DNA from: Pomphorhynchus laevis
Lineage: Eukaryota; Acanthocephala; Palaeacanthocephala; Echinorhynchida; Pomphorhynchidae
Assembly (NCBI GenBank): GCA_012934845.2
Contig: WNNJ02001911.1
Coordinates: 248,001-312,000 of the forward strand
Direction: 5' to 3'
DNA length: 64,000 nucleotides
Below, piece after piece: positions 11,401 through 23,400 of this stretch; the stretch's first letter is position 1, and each line of letters starts with the position of its first letter. Made by a program: the position numbers and the translations under genes. The notes below the pieces were generated by a model that was not told where the DNA came from, did no database searches, and was given only the letters and a program-made list of their open reading frames with translations.

Positions 11401-14400
11401 AACTGAAGAATTTTTTGGGCATGCACAGAGTTGATTCACAGATGCGACAAAAACAATTCTTACTGTCCAGTTGTGGTCAAGAAATTTTTCGCTTGGTTGG
11501 ACAATTGATTCCGTCTTTCGAAAAAGAGGACATTACTTTCGAGATGATTATTAAGGAACTCGATCGTCATTTTAAAAAGCCGATGCATATAGTTGCAGCC
11601 AGATTCGAATTTACGCAATGTCGACAAAAAGCCAATCAGTCACATAAAGATTGGATAGCGGAAGCAAGGGGCCTGGCTAGTAAGTGTTCGTTTTTCGATC
11701 AATCCATTCAAACCGAACAGCAAGCAATCGACGACAGATTGAGAGATCTGGTAATTGCATATACTCCAATCGAGGAAATACGTATGAGTCTATTACGATT
11801 AGACAATCCTACGTTAGACGATGTAATTAGGATTGCTTCTAATTGGGAAATGACACAAGCTACTAAGCACTTGTTAGCGACGGAAACCAGCTCGAATTAT
11901 GCAAATGACTCGAAAAAGGATGTTGAAATTTCGCATGTTAATAAATTAAGTGCTGGACGTCGATCACAATGGAATAAAAATTCCATGCCTCGTTGTACAC
12001 GATGTAATGGTTCAAATCACGTAAATGAGCAACAGTGTTGGGCTAAGAACGTAAAATGTCACCGTTGTGGTAAGATAGGTCATATTCGTCGATGCTGCAA
12101 GGTAGCACTACAAAATATTCATCAGTTGATATCAGACGAGAATGGTGATAATAAGGCTGTAGAGTTGGCTTTTCTCGAAATTCAAAACGTTTGTCGAAGG
12201 GACCATATCCTGGGACCGACATTGGAAGTGAGAATAAACGGAGTTCAAGTGGAAATGGAGTTTGATACGGGAGCAATGTTGTCTGTAATATCTCAAAAAA
12301 CATGGTCAAGTTGTGGTTCGCCTGAGCTAAGAGCGGGAAGATGGCTGAGAAGTTTTGGTGGAGGGTTGATAAAGAGCATAGGTCAATGTCAAGTGACTGT
12401 AGAACTAGATAATGTAGCCAAATTGTTGAATGTCGAGGTCGTATACGAAACAGAAAAGAGCTTGTTTGGACAACCGTGGATAGAAGCATTTAACATGTCC
12501 TTGCCACGTCAAGTAAGATCCCGCCCACGAGCTATCAATCAGTTAAATTTAAATCAACAAGGTGCATCCGATTTAAACCACATGTTACTCAGATTTAAGG
12601 AGTTATTCAATGAAGATCTTGGGAACATTAAGGATTTGGAGATAAAGTTACAAGTTGATCCATCGGCTATTGCACGATGCATTCCGGCTCGTCGCGTACC
12701 ACTGCCATTAAAGCCAAAAATCGAAGAAGAGTTAAAGCGCCTTTTATCGAATGGAACATTAGAGCAAGTTGATTCAAACTGTAATTATATTGAATGGGCG
12801 AGTCCAATTGTTTCTGTGCTCAAGAAGGATAACTCAATAAGACTTTGCGCTGACTTCAAGGCGACAATTAATCCGTATCTGAATTGTGATTGTTTCGAAT
12901 TACCGACATTTGAGGAGATACTGAGCAAAATCGCAGGAGGCACCTTGTATTCAGTATTGGATTTAAAGGATGCGTATTCACAAATGAAAGTTCATCAAGA
13001 CTCTCGAAAGTATTTGACCATATCGACACCCTTCGGATATTATCAATATCGTCGATTACCATTTGGGTTATCCATTGCACCAATTTTGTTCCAGCGTTAT
13101 ATGAATCAATTACTCGGTACGATTCCGGGCGTCGCAGTTTATCTGGATGATGTTGTAGTTGCAGGTGAAACACGTTCAGAACATATAGACAGACTTCGAA
13201 GTGTAATGACAAGATTATTGAATGCGGGAATACGAGTTAAACGTGAAAAGTGTTTATTTCTTCAAGAACAAGTCAAATTTCTGGGACACGTGTTAGATAA
13301 AGGAATGGTAAAAATTGATCCAGAGAAAGTTGATACTATTCAAAATATTTGTCCACCGTCAAATCCTAAAGAACTGCGAACGTTCTTGGGAACCATAGGG
13401 TTCCTTGAACGTTTTATTCCTCATTTGCGGTCGCAGTGTGCTGACTTGTATTCGTTAACGGGTGTACGAGCGAATTGGAACTGGACAGATCGGCATCAAA
13501 GCCAATTTGAATTGGTCAAGCAAAGTATGCTAAAACCGAAAATTTTAATACCATATGATGGGAAGAGTAACCTGAAGCTGTATTGTGATGCTTGTGAGAG
13601 AGGCTTAGGAGCCGTACTGCTTCAAGAAACTAAAAACAACCGTTATCTGCCGATTGCATACGCATCAAGAAAATTGAGCAGCGCGGAAATAAATTACTCG
13701 CAAATCGACCGGGAGGCACTTGCACTTATATTCGGTGTCAATAAGTTTCGATATTTTCTATTAGGTAGAAAGTTCGTACTCATCACTGATCACAAACCTT
13801 TGAAATACATATTCGGAAATCAACGTAATTTGCCAAAGATCGCGAATCAGCGTTTAGTCAGATGGGCATTGTTGTTGAGTCAATTCGACTACGAACTCGA
13901 ATGCATTCCAGGAAAAGATAACATAATTGCCGATGTCCTCTCCAGATTTCCATGTCAAGGCCTTGACTGTGCAGAAACGTCGGGAACAAATGATATCTGT
14001 GTGAATTTGTTATGTGAGGACACACCTTTATTATCCGCAACAGCTATTCGCGAAGCTACGAAACAAGATTTGATTCTAAAAAAGGTGACGCAATATGTGT
14101 CGATCGGTTGGCCAAACAAAGTTACAGACTCGAACATTCATTATTACAGCACAAGACGCAATGAGTTATCATTTGAAAATGGAATTTTGCTTTTAGGAGC
14201 GCGTGTATTAATTCCGACGAGTCTACGGGAGACAGTTTTGCGAGCTTTGCATGCAGGCCATCCGGGAATTGTGGCTATGAAGTCCTTATCACGATATTAC
14301 GTATGGTGGCCTGGATTGGATGCTGATATCGAGCGCTCAGTACAAAATTGTAACGATTGTCAGCGTTTCCGGAATAACGAACCTAACCATCCACTTCACA

Positions 14401-17400
14401 ATTGGCCTGTACCCAGCGATATATGGACTAGGATTCACGTAGATTTCGCCGGACCATCCCAACAGGAGTATTACTTTGTGGTTCAGTGTGCTCTATCAAA
14501 ATGGCCAGAGGTTATTAAGATGCAATGTACAAGTGCTCACTCAACAATAAAGGTATTAAGAGAAATATTTGCCAGAAATGGGGTTCCGGAAGAGCTGGTA
14601 TCAGACAATGGTCCCCCGTTTCAGTCTTCCGAATTCGCGAATTTTTTGCAGTCTAATGGAGTAAAGCATGTAAGAGTATCTCCGTATCACCCAAGATCAA
14701 ACGGTTTAGCGGAGAGGTTTATTCAAGTACTAAAGAATAAAGTGATCAGACCTTACAATATACACGATCGTCCAAAGCGATTGCAGCAATTCTTATTGTC
14801 GTATAGAAACACACCGCACAGTGCCACAGGAAAACCACCATCAATTGTCTTTACCGGTCATCGTTTGACTACCTTATTTGATCGTTTGAAACCGAATCTA
14901 CGTTCTACACTTGAAGGTTATCAAGCAAATAACAAAATACATTTCGATAAGAAATCCAAACCGAGGGAGTTTTATTCAGGAGAAAAGGTGTGGTATCGGC
15001 AGAAAAGTAACGAACCGTGGTCGGCGGGGGAAATAGAAAAGCGCTCAAACTGGACATCGTATGTCGTGAGCAACGCTGATCAAAACTACAGATTACACGC
15101 CGATATGCTTCGTAAAGGAGAAGGTATAGAGAATCGAGAAATTACCAATGATGCAGACAATGATCAAGAGAAAATGAATTCAACATTGTCACAGCGGATT
15201 GAGATAACTAGTGATCAAAGTCCACTTACCATTACGAATTCGGCGGATGAAAAAAATCTTGAACATGATAATTGCCATCGCCAATTACCTAGACGATCAG
15301 AAAGAGTCCGTAAAGTACCTGTTCGATATGGCTGGAATGTGGCGTACTAAAAAGACCACATTTATATGGGGAAGAGGAATGTTGTGTATGAACGAACACA
15401 CTGCAAATGTATGGCAATGACGATTATCACTGGCAGCAATGTGCTTGGCGGTATGCCTTTGTATTTTGACTATATATGTCGGATAGCGACTGTTTCTGAA
15501 CGCTGGTGTTTTGTTTGTACTAAAAATTAAAAAACGTTAGCGTTTGCTTTGCAATGTCTGAAAACACAACAGGATTAACATATTTTATCTGTCAAATTCA
15601 GATTTCATTGCATTTACTCCTTTACATAACTATACATTATATATATAGTTAATATATAAACTTTTGCTGTCTTCTCTTCTGCTTGTAATCACGATGCTTG
15701 CACGAATGTTGGGAGCATATTTTAAGAATATTTATAGTCTCCGAAAAAGACACGTGACTAAGTGTGGGAAAGTAGCTGTGCTCACGTGCTAAGCATTTTT
15801 AGGAAGGCAGTTGAAATATATATTAAAATAATGCAGTCAAAACATAAGAGACAATCTAATTTAGCTTAAGATTATCTCATAAACAAAAGAATTCTGATAA
15901 GAATTGCAATTGTAAGTAAGTCTAATGTTGTATTAGAGCTTTATGACTCTTAGTGAGGAAAATAATTTGAATTTCCTAAGACGTTGTATCTTGCGTAAGG
16001 AAATACATAAAACTATTAACTTTTAGCGACGTAAAAGAAATAATAGTTAATCAATGCATGATAATACATGTAGAAGATATCCTGTTCTGGATGTTCTTCA
16101 TATCGATCATGATATTTCATCAAGTAATCTATTTCAATTGTTCTTAATGATATAATGACCAAGGTTGGTAAAGATAGTATTGTAACTAGAGAATGATATA
16201 CAACATACTTTCGAACCTATAGGAGTGTAAAAACATATTATATAAAGATAATATCAAATTATTATATAGCATGGTATTGAGTATTCACGTATCAAGTATA
16301 TGTCACAATTGATAAAAAAAATGCTGTCAATTCAATTTTATGATATGATCGTAATTTATGATATACAATTCAAAAATATTCTTTTCTGTTTATTGTTGAT
16401 CTGGAGCCCATAAAAATCAAATTGCAAGATAAGATAAAAACTTAATATATAAAATTTATTAAAAACTTACACGAAAGAACATTTCAAGGGACTCAATTAA
16501 ATTTGGTGGTACTTGAGATACAGCTATTGTACATTCATTAAGCTAAAACAAGGAGAGACAATTGAACTTTCGTTCTTTTATAATAATTTATATTTGTTAA
16601 TTAATCATTTTAAAACAATCATTTAATTTTTGATATTATAACTAGCAATTATATCATAAATGTTACAAATCATTTCTAGTGTGCAACAACAGGATTAGTC
16701 AAAAATAAGATAAAATTTGATATTTTAATAGAAATATCAAACAATTAGGATTTAAGGTACCAAGTATATGGATAAGGATCACACTGAAACATTGAATAAT
16801 AAATACAAAATAACGTTTTGATTAATTATAATGTAATATTATATTTAAAAAATATTTAAAAACAAATTGAGTACGGGAATGAAATTATAAAAATCCTGAT
16901 TCAGCAGGCATCTAGCAACACGAAACAGTAATAAAAAACAGTAATCTTATTTTTGACAGAAGGAGAAAATAATACGCATTAAATAATATTAATTACTCAA
17001 ATACAATGTCAAACAAACTGTAGGTAAATACGACAATTGAGCTATGTGTATCTAATTAATTCTCCGACACCGTAAGTTTGCAAGAAAACTTAAAATTTTG
17101 AAATTTAAAGAACTTTTGAATAATTAGTTGCTAATTATTATATTAAATTATAATTTGTTGTTGTGATCATGTAAGCGTGTCCAGGCACGCATTGGCCACT
17201 TAAAATAAATCCTTTTTTATTTATACAAGTTTTGATTTGGCTAATCTAAATGAGCGTCATAAATAAATATGAATAAAAATAAACCGTCTTTTTAAATCTC
17301 ACAGTTAAAGATCTTCCTTTTTCACTAAAAAATTGCGAATTACATTCTTTTTAAGTCGTTAGGTATATAAAACTCGCAGTCGTTCAAGTATATAAATATA

Positions 17401-20400
17401 TTACCAATATTTATTAAAAATTAAAAGTTTTATGCGAAATAAAAAAATATGGCGACGTTGATATTTTATATTTCTTACACACAATTTATCATCTAGCAAC
17501 AGAAAATTATACATATGTACATATAAAATCATATTTACTAATAAAAATATATTGAAAATAATTTAAGCTTTTAAATAATTCAATTCATTTTATCTTTAAT
17601 AGTTTTAGGTTTTACTAGATTAACATTTTTATTACGAATGTAACGAGTACATTATGTAAATAAAAGATTATAAATTAAAATTTTTAGTTCAATAAAATTT
17701 ATAATTTTAATTAAAAATTATAATAATCGGATAGATAATTCTAATTACTCCACACTTTCCTAATCTCTAATCATTTATTTAAAAACGTTTACAATTCAAT
17801 TTCTAGAATTATATCAAAATTATATCAAAGTATTGTTTAATATCTTAGAGATAAAAATCTTAAATTAAAATTAAATAACATGTTGCCATAGAAACACGTT
17901 GTCTCAAAGATACATGTTCTGCACAGCTTAAGTTCTCCTATTGCAATCTAACCACCTACCTCTGGCCTGATATATTTGTATCTCGAAGGCTCATATAAAG
18001 GATAATCATAGGGATCATGATGTGGGCGTGGTCGCTAAATTGCAACACAATAAAAATAAAATTGCAATTAAGTCTTAAACCTTTCGCTTTAAAATTGCCG
18101 ACTTAATGTAATCGTTTTGTTTTGCAACCACTGCAGCGACTTCTTTCAATGCCTATAAAATAAGATTAAGCATTTGAATAACAAAGTTATTAATTTTGAA
18201 AACCTTCGCAATAGTTCTTTTTTCATCAGATGATTTAGCAGAATCCAACAATGAAACTAATGCTCGTTGTTTCACTAGCAATTCATCCAAAATCTGATAC
18301 TGCAATGTGGTTGCTTTATCAGCCGGAGAGCATATCGTAGGCTGTAAAAAAAGTATCATGATTATTTTAAAGCAACAATTTGTTTAGTCCAAGAGAATAA
18401 ACAAAAGACAAGTATCAGCTACTATTTGTTATCAAAGTGTATTAAGAACTCTGAAATAAATTAAGGAGTACTTCTTCTTCATATCGTACATAATAAAATA
18501 CGCATAAAATAGCCATTCAAATATGACAATTAAATATAATATTATAATTAATATACTATTATAATAAATATTTATTTATAATTATAATATAAATATTATT
18601 AACTAATAATTCATGAATATATCAAACATAATGAAATGAATAGTAAATACAGAATTGTCCTAGCGCTTTTAGTAAGTGGATTTTTAAATGCAGTGATTTA
18701 AGCTATAACTAGTTTTTAAGATGTTATGAAATTCTAACAAACATCATGAAATAAAAAAATATAGTTACTTTGTGAGAGTCAAGGGTTAACTGAAACCATA
18801 ATATTACAAAACAGTAAAAAATAAAACTGTATTTTATTAAAAATATTTTTAATAATTAAGTTTTTATTTATAAATTAATATTCAATATATTCTTTGTTAT
18901 TATAATATTCTGATGCAAGAAGCAACCAGGAAAAATGTACAAGGGCTTATTTTTAGAAATATAATTTAGAATCTATTTCAATATATTTATTTTTTAGAGT
19001 CATAAAGTTCAAATATATTATTACTGCATAAAGTTGTAATTACAAAATGCGTGCAACAACAAAAGCGATAAGTTAAAATTATAAAATCAAAAAATAAATA
19101 TTAAAATTATAACTTATAATGCAAACTTATTTAAACTAATCACTAATTTTAATTTACAATGCGCCTTAAAACCCTCGGTACGCTCAGTAAGAACTCTGAA
19201 ATAAATTAAGGAGTACTTCTTCATATCGTATATAATAAAATATGCATAAACTAGCCATTCAAATATGACAATTAAATATAATATAATTAATATAATATAT
19301 TAATTAATATAATATAATATATTATAATTAATATACTATTATAATAAATATAGTATACTAATAATTAATATAGTATAATGTAGTATAATAATTAATATAC
19401 TATTATAATAAATATTTATTATAATATACTATAATAATAAACATGGCAGCATGAAAAACGGGTGATCCGGCTAGCGGATCACACACATCGGGTAGGTTTC
19501 TAATAGATCGTTAGAATACGATCCCCTACCAAAAGTAATATACAGAAATGTATATCTACACCACTGGAGCAGCCAGCTTAGTGGATGTTGCGTTGAATCA
19601 CGATACAGACGTCCTGAGTTCAAATCCGATCAGCATCAGTCAACGGAGAAAGCAGATAATAAGGGTCGAAACATGAAATGTAGGTCTGGGTCAGCAGCTG
19701 ATGAGACCCACCCAGACTGATTAGTAGCGTCCTGCTGTATCAAAAATAAGATCAATACCTGTGAGGATAATATGGTACCACAATCGGAAAAAAATTTCAG
19801 CTCACAGATGCAATCAAATACAATTATAATAAATATTTATTTATAATTATAATATAAATATTATTAACTAATAATTCAAAAAAATATATTATATATTGGA
19901 AATAATATTACATTATATTAATAATGAAATAATACAATATTAATTAGCTTGATTTATATTTATAAGCAATAAAGAATTACAAACTTAATTTAAATATACG
20001 TAAAGTTAAGGCTAACATAATATAATATTCTTTAATACTGAATATTAATGTATATTTAGCAAACAATTATATTGCACTCGAATTAATAATTATTTTAAAT
20101 TCACATTTAAAATAAACACTGTAATTTATATTAAAAGCTTTCAAAGTGAAAACTTGTTAAGCACAATTATTTAAGCTCATTCATATTTATTTTACAATGC
20201 ACTCAATTTTAGTCTGCTATAAAAAATGTTACGCGTAAAATTCATCAGATTATATTTTTCTTTTTAATGGAGAATAAAATTTGTTTTTAATAGCTCGAAT
20301 GTCTTCATCGAGATCTCCAGTTTCTTAAGCAGAGAATCTGCACAAAGAAAACCGAAATTTTATTTTAGCTTACAAATACATTCGCAGGTATTCCGGTTTT

Positions 20401-23400
20401 ATTAGACTATGAGGATGAAAACATTTTTCAGAGAAGGCCAAGTGTTTGAACACTAATTCCACCTGAGTATTAAGGTACTACAGGAATATCGCTTTGTTCC
20501 ATAACTTCGATACGTTGACTAACTTGGCACGTAAAACAATGTTAATAGGTGATATATTATTAGTTGACTATTGGAAAATTTAAATATTTTCAAATTTAAA
20601 TATAATTGGGAAATTCAAATACTGTTGTTAATACGTATATCAATTTGGGCACGTGATTATATTCTCAGTTTACTATACTAAAATTAAGATAGTTGTAGAA
20701 CAATTAATTTCGCAATTACTTAATTTCAGAATTTATAACAACATAATTAGCAAAAACTAATACCTTTATATTATGAACCGTTTTAAAAACACCAGGATTA
20801 ACAAAGCTATTATAAGGCACTGCCGCATGTACTCGATTACCCTCACAGCTCTAATAAAACAAGAAATCACGATTACCAATCCAAATTACAATTAATTTAA
20901 CATACATTCGACCTCCTCTTTGCGCGATTTGTAGATATGTCATTTATATCGAATAGACAAGCTCCAATCGTGTCTACATCGAGTATGCTGTTGGGAGAGT
21001 TCAGTGCAGACTGAGCATCTGATAGCTTTGAGAAAGCAACTAAAGCCGATTTTGGATTCCCATCAAAAGAAATCTAAAAACAATATAAACATATAGTTCA
21101 CAGCCCAAGCAAGTTTAGATGTAATTAAATGCTAACGAACTAAATAATTGAAAACTACTGTTGACGTTTTATAAATAAGAAGACTTCCAATACAACTTTT
21201 TTAATTAACACGATCAGGAAAGTATAACCTGCATGCTTTCTTTGCAACCTTCGTCGGTAAGCTTAACCCAGAATGAGCAAACTACATTGTTCTCTAGTGC
21301 TTTGTAGCTAGAAAGCTTTTGCTAGTACATTGTGCCTCAGATATATACCAGCGTGTTGCTTGTTCAGAAACCTTAGTAAGCTGATGAAGGAAGGAACGAT
21401 AGCACACGTGTTGTCCTGTGAAGCCAATGTTTAGGCAAACCATACCAGATGTAAGGATGGTCACCGGTGGAGGAGATTGCGCTTAGTTAATTCCTTTTAG
21501 AGGTTTACTTTGGTACTGCCAAAGTTGTGTAGCTACAGGGCCACACTGATGAGAACACCCTGTGGTGATAAGTAGACTAAGGTCTAAACGCCCCATTGGG
21601 TGCTAGGCGTCTGTGGTAGGCGCATTCCGGGTTAAGCTTCTCGACGAAGGTTGTAAAAAAGCATGCAGGTTTATACTTTCCTAATCGTGTTAATTTAATA
21701 AGTTGTATTGAGATTTATATATTGTAAATTACGAAAAATACAAATATGCATTTAAACACAAAAAATACAAATAAGCAACAATTTATTATCGTTATAACAT
21801 TTTATTTAGTCAAATATCAATTGGTATGCTATTTAAAAAATAATTAATGGAAATAAGGCCTGATTTCCATTATAATATTCTTTAATATCTAATATTAATG
21901 CATATTTAGCAAACAATTATATTGCACTCGAACTAATAATTATTTTAAATTCACACTTTAAACATTTTTCAAAGAAGGCCAAGTGTTTGAACACTAATTC
22001 CACCTGAGTATTAAGATACTACAGGAATATCGCTTTGTTCCATAACTTTGATAAGTTGACTAACTTGGCACGTAAAACAATGTTAATAGGTGATATATTA
22101 TTAGTTGACTATTGGAAAATTTAAATATTTTCAAATTTAAATATAATTGGGAAATTCAAATACTGTTGTTAATACGTATATCAATTTGGAAACGTGATGT
22201 ACTCAATTTTAGTCTGCGATAAAAAAATTTTCACATCAAATTCATCAGATTATATTTTTCTTTTTAATAGAGAAGAAAAAAAATTTTTTTTAATATAACA
22301 TTACAATTAAATATTTATAAAAAATTATCTTATATTATTAATTCATTTTTCAAAAAATATATTATAATATTGTAATGTAATCAATAATAATTTATTGATC
22401 TCTTGTTAACAAATATGGCTACAACATTTCGTTTTTAAACATCAAATAATCTGAATTAATACAAGGTTCGATTCACAACTAAAATTGTAGGTAAAATTTA
22501 TTAAACGCAGTACGGGCGATGGCGCACTAGAATATTGTCTTTTGGTAACCAAGACAAGTTTATATAAAAGTATACATTTCAATGATAAATACGTACATCA
22601 ACATTCACTACGGTACCAAATTTGCTAAAGTATTCGTAAAGGGTTGCAATGTTGTTTTTTGATTCAGGTACATTAGCCACCTTTAAAGTACATCCCATGC
22701 GGTTATGCTTGCTGTTTACAAGACTTGTTGCTAAAACATTTAAAGAAAACAAAAAATATAAGTTTAAAAATTTAAACTCTTGAGCGGAAAATTTGTATGA
22801 AAGAATAATAAAAAATAAACTTTGTATTAGAATAAGATACACTAGAAAATCAAATTTCATCAGAGGAAAAACGTCATTAGCATGTGTTTAGCCGCGTTGC
22901 TATGTTGAGTCGAGGAGTCGGGGCCAAAACTTGATAACATAGCAGTTCTTCGTGATGATCATTATTACTTATTCTGATACATTTATTAGTCAATGCATAG
23001 CATTGACTTTTAGTGATTTACTTTTATTTCAAATTTCGATTTAAAATTTTAATTTTATATAAATATAAATTGTATAAAATATCAAATAATTATTTATTAT
23101 TTAATTTTACTTTTGATTTATATATAATATAAAGTAAGCAGACGCGGTTATTTGATCTGATTAAGTTTTTTGTTTACAAGACATGTTGTTAAAACATTTA
23201 AAGTTGAATTAGTTCATTTTGCAAATAAAAATATTGATCAATTGAAAATTATATAAAAGTGAAATATGTAAATACGTGATAAACATGTTTAAGGCTACAA
23301 AGTAGTTATGCAATACTCTTAATTGTGTAATATAAGCACATATCCTTGTCATCGTATCATTGAAATAATTTGCCCTCGAAATATCGTCGAACTAGGAAGG

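Larger units (their letters stand above)
11022..15571 (+). mobile_element. Mag-type Ty3/gypsy LTR retrotransposon, looks whole and recent
   Basis: A 4,550-bp element with two 192-bp LTRs (11022-11213 and 15380-15571) that I read as identical, beginning TG and ending CA, flanked by the 5-bp target duplication GGATT (11017-11021 and 15572-15576). Identical LTRs imply a very recent insertion. A purine-rich tract (GGGGAAGAGG) precedes the 3' LTR and a primer-site-like TTGGCGACGAGGG follows the 5' LTR. One continuous gag-pol frame runs between them. It lies antisense in the intron between RBM26/27-like exons 16542-16471 and 10216-10136. The AGCATACGG-type terminal features of other superfamilies are absent. 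Mag assignment is by the single frame, the zinc knuckles and the integrase style (RIHVDFAGP). Confidence 0.93.

Noticed and set aside
19574-19640. tRNA gene
   Set aside because: A and B boxes fit, but acceptor and anticodon stems do not pair; kept as SINE only.
22440-22480. B-box-like GGTTCGATTC suggesting a tRNA gene
   Set aside because: No A box or cloverleaf arms at proper distance.
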